From positions 885,927 to 949,926 of the forward strand of contig NZ_CADFDU010000001.1 of assembly GCF_902833045.1 (NCBI RefSeq): 64,000 nt of DNA, in the 5' to 3' direction. Origin of the DNA: Burkholderia sp. BCC0322. Lineage in GTDB: Bacteria > Pseudomonadota > Gammaproteobacteria > Burkholderiales > Burkholderiaceae. The notes under the pieces were generated by a model that was given only the letters and a program-made list of their open reading frames with translations, did no database searches and had not been told where the DNA came from. How positions within the stretch are numbered: position 1 is the first letter of the stretch; each line of letters begins with the position of its first letter. Of this stretch, positions 34,772 to 43,066 are shown piece after piece. The position numbers and the translations under genes are program-made.

Positions 34772-34790
34772 TGTAACTTAAAAGCTACAA
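34771..34790. promoter_or_regulatory. Operator palindrome of the toxin-antitoxin pair
   Basis: TTGTAACTTAAAAGCTACAA is a 20-bp palindrome with one mismatch, immediately upstream of the toxin frame. Its position and symmetry fit an autoregulatory antitoxin site and a promoter overlap (AT-rich core). Confidence 0.55.
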
Positions 34791-35113
34791 AGAGGGTGGA
34801 GGGAACGAGGCGACCATGCGGCCGGCAACAGGCGGTGTGAACGGGGTGCGATGCACGCGTTGCCGGTCGTCGGATCGAGACGGCGTGCAACGCAGCGGCG
34901 CCGCGGCCGGAGCGCATGCAGCGCCTTCGTGGTTCGGGGTTTCAGGCAGCGAAGCCGGCTTCCCGGACGACGATCATTCTTTCATCCGGTGCGTACGGTG
35001 GCGATTCGGCCGAATGGCCGGTGTCGATGGCGCGAAGACGGGGCACGCGCCGGGTGCCCGATCGGGGAAGCCGCGAACCACGGCCCCGACCGCGGCGCGT
35101 GACGGCTTCATCG
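34791..35113. other. Non-coding or decayed region, 323 bp
   Basis: Long open frames cross this stretch on both strands, but none shows recognisable protein sequence. It lies between the toxin-antitoxin operator and two truncated genes and is probably residual DNA from a rearrangement. Confidence 0.4.
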
Positions 35114-35305
35114 TCATGCCGTCACCGCCACCCGCTCCGCCGCAAACCCCGCCAGTGTCCGCAACGCATCCCGCGCCGACCGCAGGTAAAACGCCTGCAG
35201 ATGAAACACATGCCAGCGCGCCGCATGAATCTCCAGCTTGCACGGCACGCCGCAAGCCTGCGCATGACGGGCCAGCCGCTGCGCATCCGACAGCAGCACC
35301 TCGTG
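35114..35305 (-). pseudogene. C-terminal remnant of an alpha/beta hydrolase (esterase/lipase)
   Basis: About 63 residues matching the C-terminal end of hormone-sensitive-lipase-like esterases: HEVLLSDAQRLARHAQACG, then LEIHAARWHVFHLQAFYLR. The histidine in WHVFH corresponds to the catalytic-triad His of the family. The nucleophile elbow and the rest of the N-terminal three quarters are missing. The fragment ends at a natural stop (35114-35116) and abuts an AraC remnant on the other strand. Confidence 0.7.
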
Positions 35306-35361
35306 GTGGGCACGTCGGAGATGGTGCGCCAATACCTGACCGCGACGCCCGGTCCGCGCCG

Positions 35362-35640
35362 TTCTCGCTTGAGGACATGGCGCGGCTGATGAACACGAGC
35401 CCGCGCACGCTCAAGCGCCGGCTGCAGGAAGAGGGCACGACGTTCCGGGCGCTGCTCGCGCAGGCGCGCGGCGCGATGGCCGAGACGTTGCTCGGCGACG
35501 CGGGCCTGTCGCTCGCGGACGTGGCGGAGCGGCTCGGCTTCAGCGATCTGTCGAGCTTCTCGCAGGCGTTCAAGCGCTGGTACGGCGTGCCGCCGGGCGC
35601 GTATCGCAGCGCGGCGCAACGGGGCAGCGGCCGTTCCTGA
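35362..35640 (+). pseudogene. C-terminal remnant of an AraC-family regulator
   Basis: A 92-residue AraC DNA-binding domain (FSLEDMARLMNTSPRTLKRR, and LADVAERLGFSDLSSFSQAF) with its natural stop but without the effector domain. A linker-like stretch MVRQYLTATPG lies just upstream in another frame, suggesting a frameshift as well as truncation. It could conceivably be expressed as a DNA-binding stub from an upstream start. AraC regulators and esterases of this type are often divergent neighbours, so one deletion may have removed both 5' ends. Confidence 0.7.
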
Positions 35641-35695
35641 ATCACGGTACGATCGCTGGCATTGCCGCCGGCATGCCAATCACGAGAGACTCCGC

Positions 35696-36205
35696 ATGAT
35701 CACCATCCGCCCGATGACCGACGACGATTTCCCGCGCTTCTGGCCGACGTACCGCGCCATCGTCGCCGCTCAGGAAACCTATGCATTCGATTCAACGCCG
35801 ACACAGGAAGCGGCGCGCGCACTGTGGCTCGACGCGCCGCTCTGCACGTGGATCGCCGAAGAGGACGGCGTCGTGCTCGGTTCGTACTATCTGAAGGCGA
35901 ACGCAGCCGGCCCCGGCAATCACGTGAGCAATTGCGGATACATGGTGAGCGAGCGTGCGCGCGGCCGCGGCGTCGCGCGCCTGATGTGCGAGCACTCGCA
36001 GCAGGTTGCACGCGAGCGCGGTTTCCTCGCGATGCAGTTCAACTCGGTCGTCTCGACGAACGAGGTGGCGGTCGCGCTGTGGCAGAAGCTGGGATTTGAA
36101 ATCGTCGGCCGCCTGCCGCGCGCACATCGTCACGCGCGGCTCGGCTTCGTCGACAGCCTCGTGATGTACAAGTGGCTCGGCGACACGGCGGCCGCCGAAG
36201 CCTGA
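35696..36205 (+). CDS. GNAT N-acetyltransferase
   Basis: A 169-residue GCN5-related acetyltransferase. The acetyl-CoA binding motif is VSERARGRGVARLMCEHSQ (Q/R-x-x-G-x-G/A), near residues 84-102, and the C-terminal motif B is NEVAVALWQKLGFEIVGRLP. ATG at 35696; no strong ribosome site. Stands alone and is convergent with the M29-like gene 16 bp away. The substrate is unknown. Confidence 0.88.
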   Translation: MITIRPMTDDDFPRFWPTYRAIVAAQETYAFDSTPTQEAARALWLDAPLCTWIAEEDGVVLGSYYLKANAAGPGNHVSNCGYMVSERARGRGVARLMCEHSQQVARERGFLAMQFNSVVSTNEVAVALWQKLGFEIVGRLPRAHRHARLGFVDSLVMYKWLGDTAAAEA

Positions 36206-36221
36206 GCACGCAGCCGCTTCG

Positions 36222-37175
36222 TCAGACGGCGAACGCGCCGTCGAACACGATCCGGTCGTCGAGCGCGAGCGTGCCGCGCGCGAAGATCAGGTCGAGATGG
36301 TGGCTGCCGTTCTCGCCGCCGCCGAGCCCGAGGTGCAGGCCCGGATGGCGTTCCTCGAACCCCGCGTTGCGGCCGTACAGCCCGCGAATCCCGAGGTTCG
36401 TGCCGATGCCGAATTCCTCGATCCGCCGGTGATTCGCATGCCGGTCGAGATAGGTCGAGAAATCGCGCCGGAAGCCTTCGTTGTCGGTGTCGAACCCGAC
36501 GATCGTGCTGTTCTCGACCTGCAGTGTGGCCAGTCGTTCGGCCACCTTGTACTTGATCGCGAACGGCACGGTGCCGAGAAACGTGCCGCTGAAGACGATC
36601 GAGCCGTTGAGATCGGTGACGTGGGTCGCGATCTCGCCGGGCACGACGTCGAGGTTGCCCATGCCGTCCACGCTTGTCCATTTCTGGTCCGGCGCGAGCG
36701 AGCCCGTCAGCGTGTTGCCGGCTTCGTCGATGAAGCGGATCTGCGAGGCGCGCGCGGCCGCGTCGATCAGCCGGCCGTTGCGCGCCGCGATGTCGTCGAG
36801 CGATTCGGCGAACGCCTCGTCGAGATGCGGGCCGTAATCCTTGAACAGTACCGACTTGCTCCAGTGCTCGACGATCGCAGGCCGGATCGCGGCGAGGAAC
36901 GGCGGCCCGCTCGGCGATGGCGTCGGCAGGCACGACGAGTCGTACAGCAGCACGAACAGATCGGCGCGATCGAGCGCGGCGGCGATCTCGGCGGGTGGGG
37001 TGCTTTCGAGGCAGAGCGTGGTCGCGTCGAGCGAATCGGGCAGGGCGGAAAACGCGCGCAACGCGATGTCGCGGTTGCGGGTGTCATGGCCGACCAGCAG
37101 TTTTCCCGACTCGCCGCGCGCCAGCTTGTCGCGCAGCGCGGGGTGGAAGCCCAGCGCGCGGTGCAGGTTCAGCAT
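36222..37175 (-). CDS. M29/NicX-superfamily metalloenzyme (aminopeptidase-like)
   Basis: A 317-residue protein resembling M29 aminopeptidases and NicX-type ring-cleaving dioxygenases. Family landmarks in order: MGNLDVVPGEIATHVTDLNG (metal-ligand Glu), RRIEEFGIGTNLGIRGLYG (second Glu), GLHLGLGGGENG (His) and HHLDLIFARG (His-x-Asp). All likely metal ligands appear present, so it should be active. ATG at 37175 with GGAGAC upstream. It is the second gene after a 40-residue peptide, 58 bp away, with a perfect hairpin between them. That context suggests it acts on or binds the peptide, but a catabolic dioxygenase-like role cannot be excluded. Confidence 0.7.
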   Translation of the reverse strand: MLNLHRALGFHPALRDKLARGESGKLLVGHDTRNRDIALRAFSALPDSLDATTLCLESTPPAEIAAALDRADLFVLLYDSSCLPTPSPSGPPFLAAIRPAIVEHWSKSVLFKDYGPHLDEAFAESLDDIAARNGRLIDAAARASQIRFIDEAGNTLTGSLAPDQKWTSVDGMGNLDVVPGEIATHVTDLNGSIVFSGTFLGTVPFAIKYKVAERLATLQVENSTIVGFDTDNEGFRRDFSTYLDRHANHRRIEEFGIGTNLGIRGLYGRNAGFEERHPGLHLGLGGGENGSHHLDLIFARGTLALDDRIVFDGAFAV

Positions 37176-37192
37176 GCGTGTCTCCGGAAGCG

Positions 37193-37216
37193 GCGGAAGG
37201 GCCGAGGCCCTTCCGC
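37193..37216 (-). terminator. Perfect 11-bp hairpin between peptide and M29-like genes
   Basis: GCGGAAGGGCC (37193-37203) and GGCCCTTCCGC (37206-37216) pair with a 2-nt GA spacer. No T-run follows in the leftward direction. It most likely acts as an attenuator or mRNA-stabilising stem that lets the peptide be made in excess over the enzyme. Confidence 0.6.
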
Positions 37217-37233
37217 GAGAACGGGTGGCCCGC

Positions 37234-37356
37234 TCAGACCGGCCAGAGCGCGGTGCCGAACGGCACCACGGCGTCCTCGACCATCATGTCGACGGCCTCG
37301 GGGTGCGTGTCTTCCTGCATCCAGTCAAGCAATTCGATCTGCTGGGTGTCCTGCAT
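37234..37356 (-). CDS. 40-residue acidic peptide, candidate RiPP precursor
   Basis: ATG at 37356 with AGGAG 7 nt upstream, a 40-codon frame, then TGA. The first 30 residues are acidic and leader-like (MQDTQQIELLDWMQEDTH, then PEAVDMMVEDAVV), and the last ten form a hydrophobic tail, VPFGTALWPV, with one Trp. No transmembrane segment. It is followed by an attenuator-like hairpin and the M29-like gene. The layout of a short leader-core peptide, a hairpin and a tailoring or protease gene is typical of ribosomally made peptides, but no known RiPP class is recognised. Confidence 0.6.
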   Translation of the reverse strand: MQDTQQIELLDWMQEDTHPEAVDMMVEDAVVPFGTALWPV

Positions 37357-37746
37357 GTCAATTCTCCTGTGGTGAACATGAGCGTTTCAACATGAAATCG
37401 CGGCTAAAAAGTTGCCACTCCTCATCACGCATTTCGTGAATGCGCGGCGAGTGGCGTTGATATTAGTCTGATGAATTTACGAATGCAATGCGTTGCAAGG
37501 TTTTTAGCTAAGACGTGCTAAACACAGGAGGTTTGCGGCCCGCGTGCCGTAAAACACGGCTAAAGCGGATAAAGGATTCGATGTCATTTTCTCGATGACC
37601 GGAATCGGAATCGACGCATTGCATTCGGCGATTTTTCATCGGGAATTCGAATGGCATCGAGCGCCGCGATCGAGGTCGTTCGAGGGGGGCATGCGGGCGC
37701 ACGCGTCGCCGGTCATCGGCGGCGCGTCGGCGGCCCGATGACCGCA
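37357..37746. other. AT-rich intergenic region, 390 bp
   Basis: Markedly lower GC than its surroundings at 37375-37600. No coding signature. It carries the promoter of the leftward peptide/M29 unit: the stretch near 37450-37530 (GATATTAGTCTGATGAATTT and GTTTTTAGCTAAGACG) is promoter-like. The low GC could reflect acquisition or simply a strong promoter region. Confidence 0.45.
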
Positions 37747-38202
37747 TCAACCGAGCAGCGCCTTGCCGAGCGGCTTGACCGGCTCGGACCGCAGCACCAG
37801 CGACGTCGTGACCGCGCCGAAGCGGGCAATCGCATCGATGAGGGTTTCCAGTTGTCCCGGTGTCGGCACCAGGACCTTCAGCAGGAAGCAATCCTCGCCG
37901 GTCATCCGATGGACCTCGATGACGTGCGGCATCTCGGCGAACGCGCGCAGCGCGGGCTGGATGTGTTCGTGCGTCGTCTTCAACCGGATGATGGCCATCA
38001 TCCCCAACCCCAGCGCGGCCGGGTCGATTCGTGCGCCGTAGCCCGCGATGATGCCGCGCTCTTCCAGCCGCTTGACGCGCTCCGACGTGGCCGGTTGCGA
38101 CAGCCCGATGCGCCGGCCCACTTCGGACAGCGGCATCCGCGCATTTTCCTGCAGCGCCTCGAGGATCGAAAGATCCAGGCGATCGAGCGCTTCGTTCGAC
38201 AT
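37747..38202 (-). CDS. Lrp/AsnC-family transcriptional regulator
   Basis: A 151-residue AsnC/Lrp regulator. The HTH is MPLSEVGRRIGLSQPATSER and the RAM domain follows, with VIEVHRMTGEDCFLLKVLV. ATG at 38202. Divergent from a small alpha/beta hydrolase gene, 117 bp apart, which is a plausible target. Confidence 0.92.
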   Translation of the reverse strand: MSNEALDRLDLSILEALQENARMPLSEVGRRIGLSQPATSERVKRLEERGIIAGYGARIDPAALGLGMMAIIRLKTTHEHIQPALRAFAEMPHVIEVHRMTGEDCFLLKVLVPTPGQLETLIDAIARFGAVTTSLVLRSEPVKPLGKALLG

Positions 38203-38319
38203 GTCCGCTTTCCCGCTCCGTTAATTCATCGGCATATTGTCTCAATATCCGATGATTTGCCATTCCCGGCCGGTTTCCGGCAGGCCAGACTGCGAGCTCG
38301 CTCATTCATGGAGACGGAG

Positions 38320-38865
38320 ATGGACCAGACGATCGTGATCGTGCCGGGGATCGGCAACTCGGGACCGGATCATTGGCAGAGCCGTTGGGAGGCCGCACTT
38401 CCGGGCCCCATCCGCCTGGCGCCTGCGTCATGGGATGCGCCCGACCTGCGTGACTGGATGGCCGCGCTCGATGAAGCCGTTGCGCAAGCCGCGACGCCGC
38501 CGGTGTTGATCTGTCATTCGCTGGGTTGTCTGCTGTTCGCGCACTGGCATGCGGCGTCGACACGCGTCGTGCGCGCCGCGTGGCTCGTTGCGGTGCCCGA
38601 TCCGGGCGGCCCGCGTTTTCCGGCCGCGGCCAGTGCGTTCGCGGAACTACCGGGCGGCGATTTCGGCGGCTTGCCGGTGCTGGCGATCGCCAGTTCGGAC
38701 GACGGGTACGACCCATGCGGGCGCGGCATGGCGTGGGCAAGCGAGCGTGGTGCGACGCCGTTGCTGCTCGGCCCGCGCGGCCATCTGAATACGGAGGCGG
38801 GACTGGCGGAATGGGCCGAGGGACGCGCGTTGTTCACCGCTTTCATGGCGGGGTTGCGAGGGTAG
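38320..38865 (+). CDS. RBBP9/YdeN-family alpha/beta hydrolase
   Basis: A 181-residue compact serine hydrolase. The N-terminal VPGIGNSGPDHWQSRWE is the family signature. The nucleophile elbow is ICHSLGCLLFAHW with Ser near residue 70, and the catalytic His is in PRGHLNTEAGL. ATG at 38320 is preceded by GGAGACGG; the overlapping ATG at 38308 is less likely. Divergent from the AsnC regulator. Confidence 0.88.
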   Translation: MDQTIVIVPGIGNSGPDHWQSRWEAALPGPIRLAPASWDAPDLRDWMAALDEAVAQAATPPVLICHSLGCLLFAHWHAASTRVVRAAWLVAVPDPGGPRFPAAASAFAELPGGDFGGLPVLAIASSDDGYDPCGRGMAWASERGATPLLLGPRGHLNTEAGLAEWAEGRALFTAFMAGLRG

Positions 38866-39091
38866 CGCGGGCAAGGGGCCGACGCGCGCGCGCGAGGGCC
38901 CGCGGTGGGCGATGCATCGACGATCCGGCTGCCGCGGCCGGGTTCCTGTCGCCAACGCATGCCGGTATGCGACGGCTCAAGTATGATCGTTCGACAGAAT
39001 CGGAAGCCTCGACAGTCGGGATTGCCGCGTGCGGAACACCGGTTTCGCCGAGTCGACTTGCCGCGGCTTCGAACGACAAAGGAGACATGCG

Positions 39092-40360
39092 ATGCGCGCA
39101 GCGCCGCAACCGGAGCAGGTGGGGCCGCCGCAGCCGGACACCGGCGCGACCGGTACCTACCCTGACCGCGACCCCGATCGCATCGCCGCGTGGCGGCTCG
39201 CGATCGGCCTGTCGCTCGGCAGCGCGATCGCGCTCGGCCTCGCGCGCTTTTCGTATGCGCTGCTGCTGCCGCCGATGAAGGCCGATCTCGGCTGGACGTT
39301 CGCGCAGGCCGGCGCGCTGAACACGGCGAACGCGGCCGGCTACCTGGTCGGTGCACTCGCGTTTCCGTTGCTGTCGCGGCGCTGGCGCGCGGGCACGCTG
39401 CTGGCGGCGGGATGCGTGCTGACCGCGTTGCTGATGGCAGCATGCGGGCTCACGTCCGGCATGCACGCGCTGCTCGTGCAGCGGCTCGCGACCGGCGTCG
39501 GCAGCGCGCTGATCTTCATCAGCGGCGGCGTGCTGGCCGCGCGGCTCGCGTCGGCGTCGCCGCGCGATGCGGGGTTGCTGCTCGGGCTCTACTACGGCGG
39601 CACGGGTTGGGGCATCGTCGCATCGTCACTGCTCGTGCCGGCCGCGCTGACGCAGGGCGTACATGGCTGGCAGCCGGCGTGGTTCGCGCTCGCGTTCGCG
39701 TGCGTGCTGTTCTCGGCGGTGGCCGTGTCGGCCGCACGCCGCATCGAGCGCGCGCACGCGGCACCGGCCGTGTCGCGTGACGGCACGGCACCGGCCGCGA
39801 CCGCGAGCCCCGTACGCTTCGCACCCGCACTGGCCGGCTACGGCCTGTTCGGCGTCGGCTATATCGGCTACATGACGTTCATCGTCGCGCTGCTGCGCGG
39901 CGCGGGGATGAGCGGCACGGTGGTCGCCGCGTTCTACGTGATGCTTGGCGTCGCGACCGTCGTGTCGGCGCGGCTGTGGTCGGGGCTGCTCGACCGGATG
40001 CGCGGCGGCCAGGCGCTCGCCGTGCTCAACGCGCTGCTCGGCATCGCGACGCTGATGCCGGCGATGTTCGTGCATCCGGTGGCCGCGTTCGCGTCGGGTG
40101 TGCTGTTCGGCGCGACGTTCCTGTCGGCCGTCGCGTCGACGACGGCCTTCGTGCGCCACAACCTGCCGCCCGGCGGCTGGGCAAAAGGGATCAGCGCGTT
40201 CACGACGGTCTTCGCCTTCGGGCAGATCGCGGGGCCGGTCGCGATCGGCTGGGTGTCGGACAGCGCGGGGCTCGCGCGCGGGCTCGTGTATTCGGCGTTG
40301 ACGCTGTTCGCGGGCGCCGCGCTGGCGGCCGGGCAGCGCGCGTTGCGGGCTGCCGCGTAA
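39092..40360 (+). CDS. YbfB/YjiJ-family MFS transporter
   Basis: A 422-residue twelve-helix transporter. The first helix LAIGLSLGSAIALGLARFSY followed by ALLLPPMKADLGWTFAQAG matches the YbfB/YjiJ family. ATG at 39092 with AAAGGAG upstream. Substrates are unknown. Preceded by 226 bp without a gene. Confidence 0.88.
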   Translation: MRAAPQPEQVGPPQPDTGATGTYPDRDPDRIAAWRLAIGLSLGSAIALGLARFSYALLLPPMKADLGWTFAQAGALNTANAAGYLVGALAFPLLSRRWRAGTLLAAGCVLTALLMAACGLTSGMHALLVQRLATGVGSALIFISGGVLAARLASASPRDAGLLLGLYYGGTGWGIVASSLLVPAALTQGVHGWQPAWFALAFACVLFSAVAVSAARRIERAHAAPAVSRDGTAPAATASPVRFAPALAGYGLFGVGYIGYMTFIVALLRGAGMSGTVVAAFYVMLGVATVVSARLWSGLLDRMRGGQALAVLNALLGIATLMPAMFVHPVAAFASGVLFGATFLSAVASTTAFVRHNLPPGGWAKGISAFTTVFAFGQIAGPVAIGWVSDSAGLARGLVYSALTLFAGAALAAGQRALRAAA

Positions 40361-40380
40361 TCACGCGCGACACGCGCCAT

Positions 40381-40578
40381 TCACCGCACGCAGGCCGTGC
40401 GCGACACGCGATGAAACGCGCGGCTGAAGTAGATCAGGCTGTCGCCGTCGTCGCGCACGCGGATCGACGTCGCCTCGATGAACATCACCGAATGCGAGCC
40501 GACTTCTTTCAAGTCGGCGATCGTGCCCTGCAGGCTCGCGAGCGCATCGCGCAGCACCGGCACGTCCTGGTCGCCACG
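40381..40578 (-). pseudogene. C-terminal remnant of a flavin reductase
   Basis: About 63 residues with VPVLRDALASLQGTIADL, VGSHSVMFIEATSIRV and DSLIYFSRAFHRVS, the C-terminal half of FMN/FAD reductases that feed two-component monooxygenases. The N-terminal flavin-binding half is missing, and a stop lies in frame about 20 codons upstream. It immediately follows the convergent MFS gene. Confidence 0.75.
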
Positions 40579-40715
40579 ACACTAGCCGCCCGGTTCAGTA
40601 GCGCTGCAGGTGTCCTGCCGCCACGTGGCCGAAATCCGCAAGGCCCGGCCGCACACGATCAGGGCAGCCCGACCAGTCGCGGCGCGCCAATCGCACCGAC
40701 TCTCGATCCGTGGCA

Positions 40716-41237
40716 TCAGCGACGGTAGATGAACTCCAGATCGGTCGCGTCACCGACCTTGAATTGGTACGTGCCGACCCGCTCGAACCCGGCCTTCTCG
40801 TAGAAGGCGATGGCTTTCGCGTTGCCGGACCACACGCCAAGCCATACCGGGCCGGGGCGCTCCGTTGCCAGATAGTCCAGTGCGGCGTCGAACAAGGCGC
40901 GCCCGGCGCCGGTCCCTTGCGTCCCCCGCCGAAGGTAGATCTGATGGATCTCCCCCGAACCGTCCGTCACTTCCGGGTGAGGAAGCTTGCACGGCCCCGC
41001 GTGCGCATACCCCACCAACTGGCCGTCGTCGTTTTCGGCGACCCACGTGCGGCACTGGGGATCGTTGAGCTGGCCCGCGATCGTTTCCACCGAGTAGGCT
41101 TGGGCCTCATAAGTGGCCAGATCGTGCGGCGGGTAGTCGATGCCGAATCCGTCATGCAGAAAGGTTTCGCGAAACGTGTCGCGCTTCAATTCGGCAAGCG
41201 GGATGGCATCGGACGGTGTGGCAACGCGGATCAGCAT
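40716..41237 (-). CDS. GNAT N-acetyltransferase
   Basis: A 173-residue acetyltransferase. The acetyl-CoA motif YLRRGTQGTGAGRALFDAAL is near residue 100, and GNAKAIAFYEKAGFERVG is motif B. Start ATG at 41237. It resembles ribosomal-protein or small-molecule acetyltransferases; the acceptor is unknown. Confidence 0.9.
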   Translation of the reverse strand: MLIRVATPSDAIPLAELKRDTFRETFLHDGFGIDYPPHDLATYEAQAYSVETIAGQLNDPQCRTWVAENDDGQLVGYAHAGPCKLPHPEVTDGSGEIHQIYLRRGTQGTGAGRALFDAALDYLATERPGPVWLGVWSGNAKAIAFYEKAGFERVGTYQFKVGDATDLEFIYRR

Positions 41238-41280
41238 GGGCGGCGGCTCGGTTCGTGGGTCGGGCAGGCAGGCAGTTTAT

Positions 41281-41326
41281 CCCGGGTGACAAGAAGCTTG
41301 CGAGCGCCTGGATGGCCGGCGTGCGC
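41281..41326 (-). pseudogene. Possible fragment of an amino-acid ABC binding protein
   Basis: The minus strand reads RTPAIQALASF, similar to RTPINQALASLI in the decayed binding-protein gene at 41907. It could be a second copy or scar of a duplicated region. The match is very short, so this is tentative. Confidence 0.25.
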
Positions 41327-41444
41327 GACGTGTGACGGGCTGTTGCGCGCGACCGTGATTCGCCGCACTGAAATCATGCCGATGCCGATGGTTGGCCGCC
41401 GACGGACATGCTAGGATTTCCGGCAAACAACTTCGGAGACTGCC

Positions 41445-41828
41445 ATGCCGTTCATCTGCGAAAACGTTGAATGCCGTGCCGTGCTGGCTCGCGGGCAGGT
41501 CAGGCCCCGTCAGGAGGACGCGGGGTGGTGCTTCTACTGCCCGGACTGCAACACCAGGAACGAGCTGATGCATGTCGACATGGTCGGCGGCGCGGTCGAG
41601 CTGATTCAGCCGGAGCGAGCGAGCCCTCCGCACAAGGTGGTTGCAACGGCCCGACCGCTGGAAGATGGCAGGTACGCGGCGCAGTTGAGCGTTCAGCGGG
41701 CGCTCACCGTGAAGGGAACGTATGCGGCTGAAGAACACTGGGATCAGCTCGGTGTATTCGGCGACGCGCAAGAGGCCGTCGAGCACGCGAGGTCTTTTGC
41801 AACCGACCTGTTGCAGCGAGCGGCGTAG
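41445..41828 (+). CDS. Hypothetical protein with N-terminal zinc-ribbon-like cysteines
   Basis: A 127-residue protein. Cysteines at CENVEC (residues 5-10) and CFYCPDC (residues 29-35) could form a zinc ribbon. The C-terminal half is soluble with no recognised domain. ATG at 41445. A strong hairpin terminator follows at 41852. Confidence 0.65.
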   Translation: MPFICENVECRAVLARGQVRPRQEDAGWCFYCPDCNTRNELMHVDMVGGAVELIQPERASPPHKVVATARPLEDGRYAAQLSVQRALTVKGTYAAEEHWDQLGVFGDAQEAVEHARSFATDLLQRAA

Positions 41829-41851
41829 TCGATTTCATTCGGTCAACGAAG

Positions 41852-41885
41852 AAGAGGCGTCGCGCATTCGTGCGTGACGCCTCTT
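41852..41885. terminator. Bidirectional terminator hairpin
   Basis: AAGAGGCGTC (41852-41861) pairs perfectly with GACGCCTCTT (41876-41885), extended inward by GCGCA/TGCGT. It ends the zinc-ribbon gene and lies just beyond the stop of the decayed binding-protein gene on the other strand. Confidence 0.8.
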
Positions 41886-41906
41886 GGCGTTGTCCGTTCG
41901 TGTCCG

Positions 41907-42110
41907 TCAGTTGCGGATATCGAACGAGAAATACTGCTTCGAGATTCGCTGGTACGCCGCTGTCCTGGATCAGGCTCGCAAGCGCCTGGTTGATCGGCGT
42001 GCGCAGCGCGTCGTCATCCTAGCGCACGCCGATCGCCGAGCCCACGACGAGCGTTTACGGGCCATGCAGCGGCGGCCCCGCGAATTCGAAGTTCGCCCCC
42101 TTCGCGGTTT
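41907..42110 (-). pseudogene. Decayed C-terminus of a polar amino-acid ABC binding protein
   Basis: The minus strand reads, in pieces, AKGANFEFAGPPLHGP, stop, TLVVGSAIGVR, stop, DDALRTPINQALASLIQDSG, then after a frameshift YQRISKQYFSFDIRN and a natural stop. These are the C-terminal landmarks of histidine/lysine-type periplasmic binding proteins. Two in-frame stops and one frameshift mean it is not functional. The upstream part is gone, replaced by the XRE gene at 42111. Confidence 0.8.
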
Positions 42111-42971
42111 TCAGGCAGCCGGCGCCTGCAGTTCACGCGCCTGCTCGCGGGCCGCGACGAGCGCCCGGATGCGCTCACGATCAGCCGGCGTCGCAGGCGT
42201 GAAGATCACGAGGCTCAGGTCGGGGCGGCCCGTGACCGAGAACGCCGAGTATTCGAGCGCGATCCGGCCGGCCTGCGGATGGCGGATTTCCTTCGTGCCT
42301 TCGTCGTGCGTGCGGATAGCGTGGTCGCGCCACATCGTGTCGAATTCGGCGCTCGTCGCGCGCATCTCGTCGACGAATGCCTGCACGGCCCGCGTTGCGC
42401 CGCCGCGCGCGATATCCGCGCGAAACGCGCCCACCGCGAAGCGCGCGACGCGTTCCCAGTTCGGCTGCGCGTCGCGCACGCCGTCGTCGATGAAGATCAG
42501 CCGCAGGATGTTGCGCGCAGGTGGCGGCAGCGTCGCATAGTCGGTCAGCGTCGCGGCCGCCGCGACGTTCCACGCAACGACGTCCCAGGTCGCCGTGCGC
42601 ACGATCGCGGGGCTCGCATCGAGCGAATCGAGCACGTGCTGCAGGCGCGGCGTCACGTTGGCCGGTGCGTGATAGCGCACCTCGGGCGGATGGCCGACGC
42701 CGATCAGGAACAGGTGTTCGCGTTCGGCGTCGTTCAGCAGCAGCGCGCGGGCCAGCCGGTCGAGCACGTCGGCCGACGGCGCACCGCCGCGGCCCTGCTC
42801 GAGCCACGTGTACCACGCGGTGCTCACGTGTGCGCGCTGCGCGACTTCCTCGCGCCGCAGGCCCGGCGTGCGTCGGCGCGTGGCCGGCAGACCGAGCGCC
42901 GCCGGGTCGAGTTTCTCGCGGCGGTCACGCAGGTACGCGCCGAGCAGGTTGTCGGGGGCGTCGGCCATCAC
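42111..42971 (-). CDS. XRE-family regulator with MmyB-like ligand-binding domain
   Basis: A 286-residue regulator. The N-terminal HTH is [20 protein letters not shown] and the C-terminal domain of the MmyB type begins near residue 110 ([20 protein letters not shown]). Such proteins are usually divergent from a short-chain dehydrogenase that they repress, exactly as here with the gene at 43067. The ligand is unknown. Confidence 0.92.
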   Translation of the reverse strand: MMADAPDNLLGAYLRDRREKLDPAALGLPATRRRTPGLRREEVAQRAHVSTAWYTWLEQGRGGAPSADVLDRLARALLLNDAEREHLFLIGVGHPPEVRYHAPANVTPRLQHVLDSLDASPAIVRTATWDVVAWNVAAAATLTDYATLPPPARNILRLIFIDDGVRDAQPNWERVARFAVGAFRADIARGGATRAVQAFVDEMRATSAEFDTMWRDHAIRTHDEGTKEIRHPQAGRIALEYSAFSVTGRPDLSLVIFTPATPADRERIRALVAAREQARELQAPAA

Positions 42972-43066
42972 ATCCTGTTAGTTCGTTTACCGGTAAACCG
43001 TCACGGCTTCACCGCGAGCGGCCATCGGCAGATAGTAAGCCTCCATTTCATCCGGAGGTGCTGAAC

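Noticed and set aside
34816-35640. Full-length 274-residue AraC regulator
   Set aside because: Only the last ~92 residues resemble AraC; the N-terminal part is low-complexity sequence across a deletion junction.
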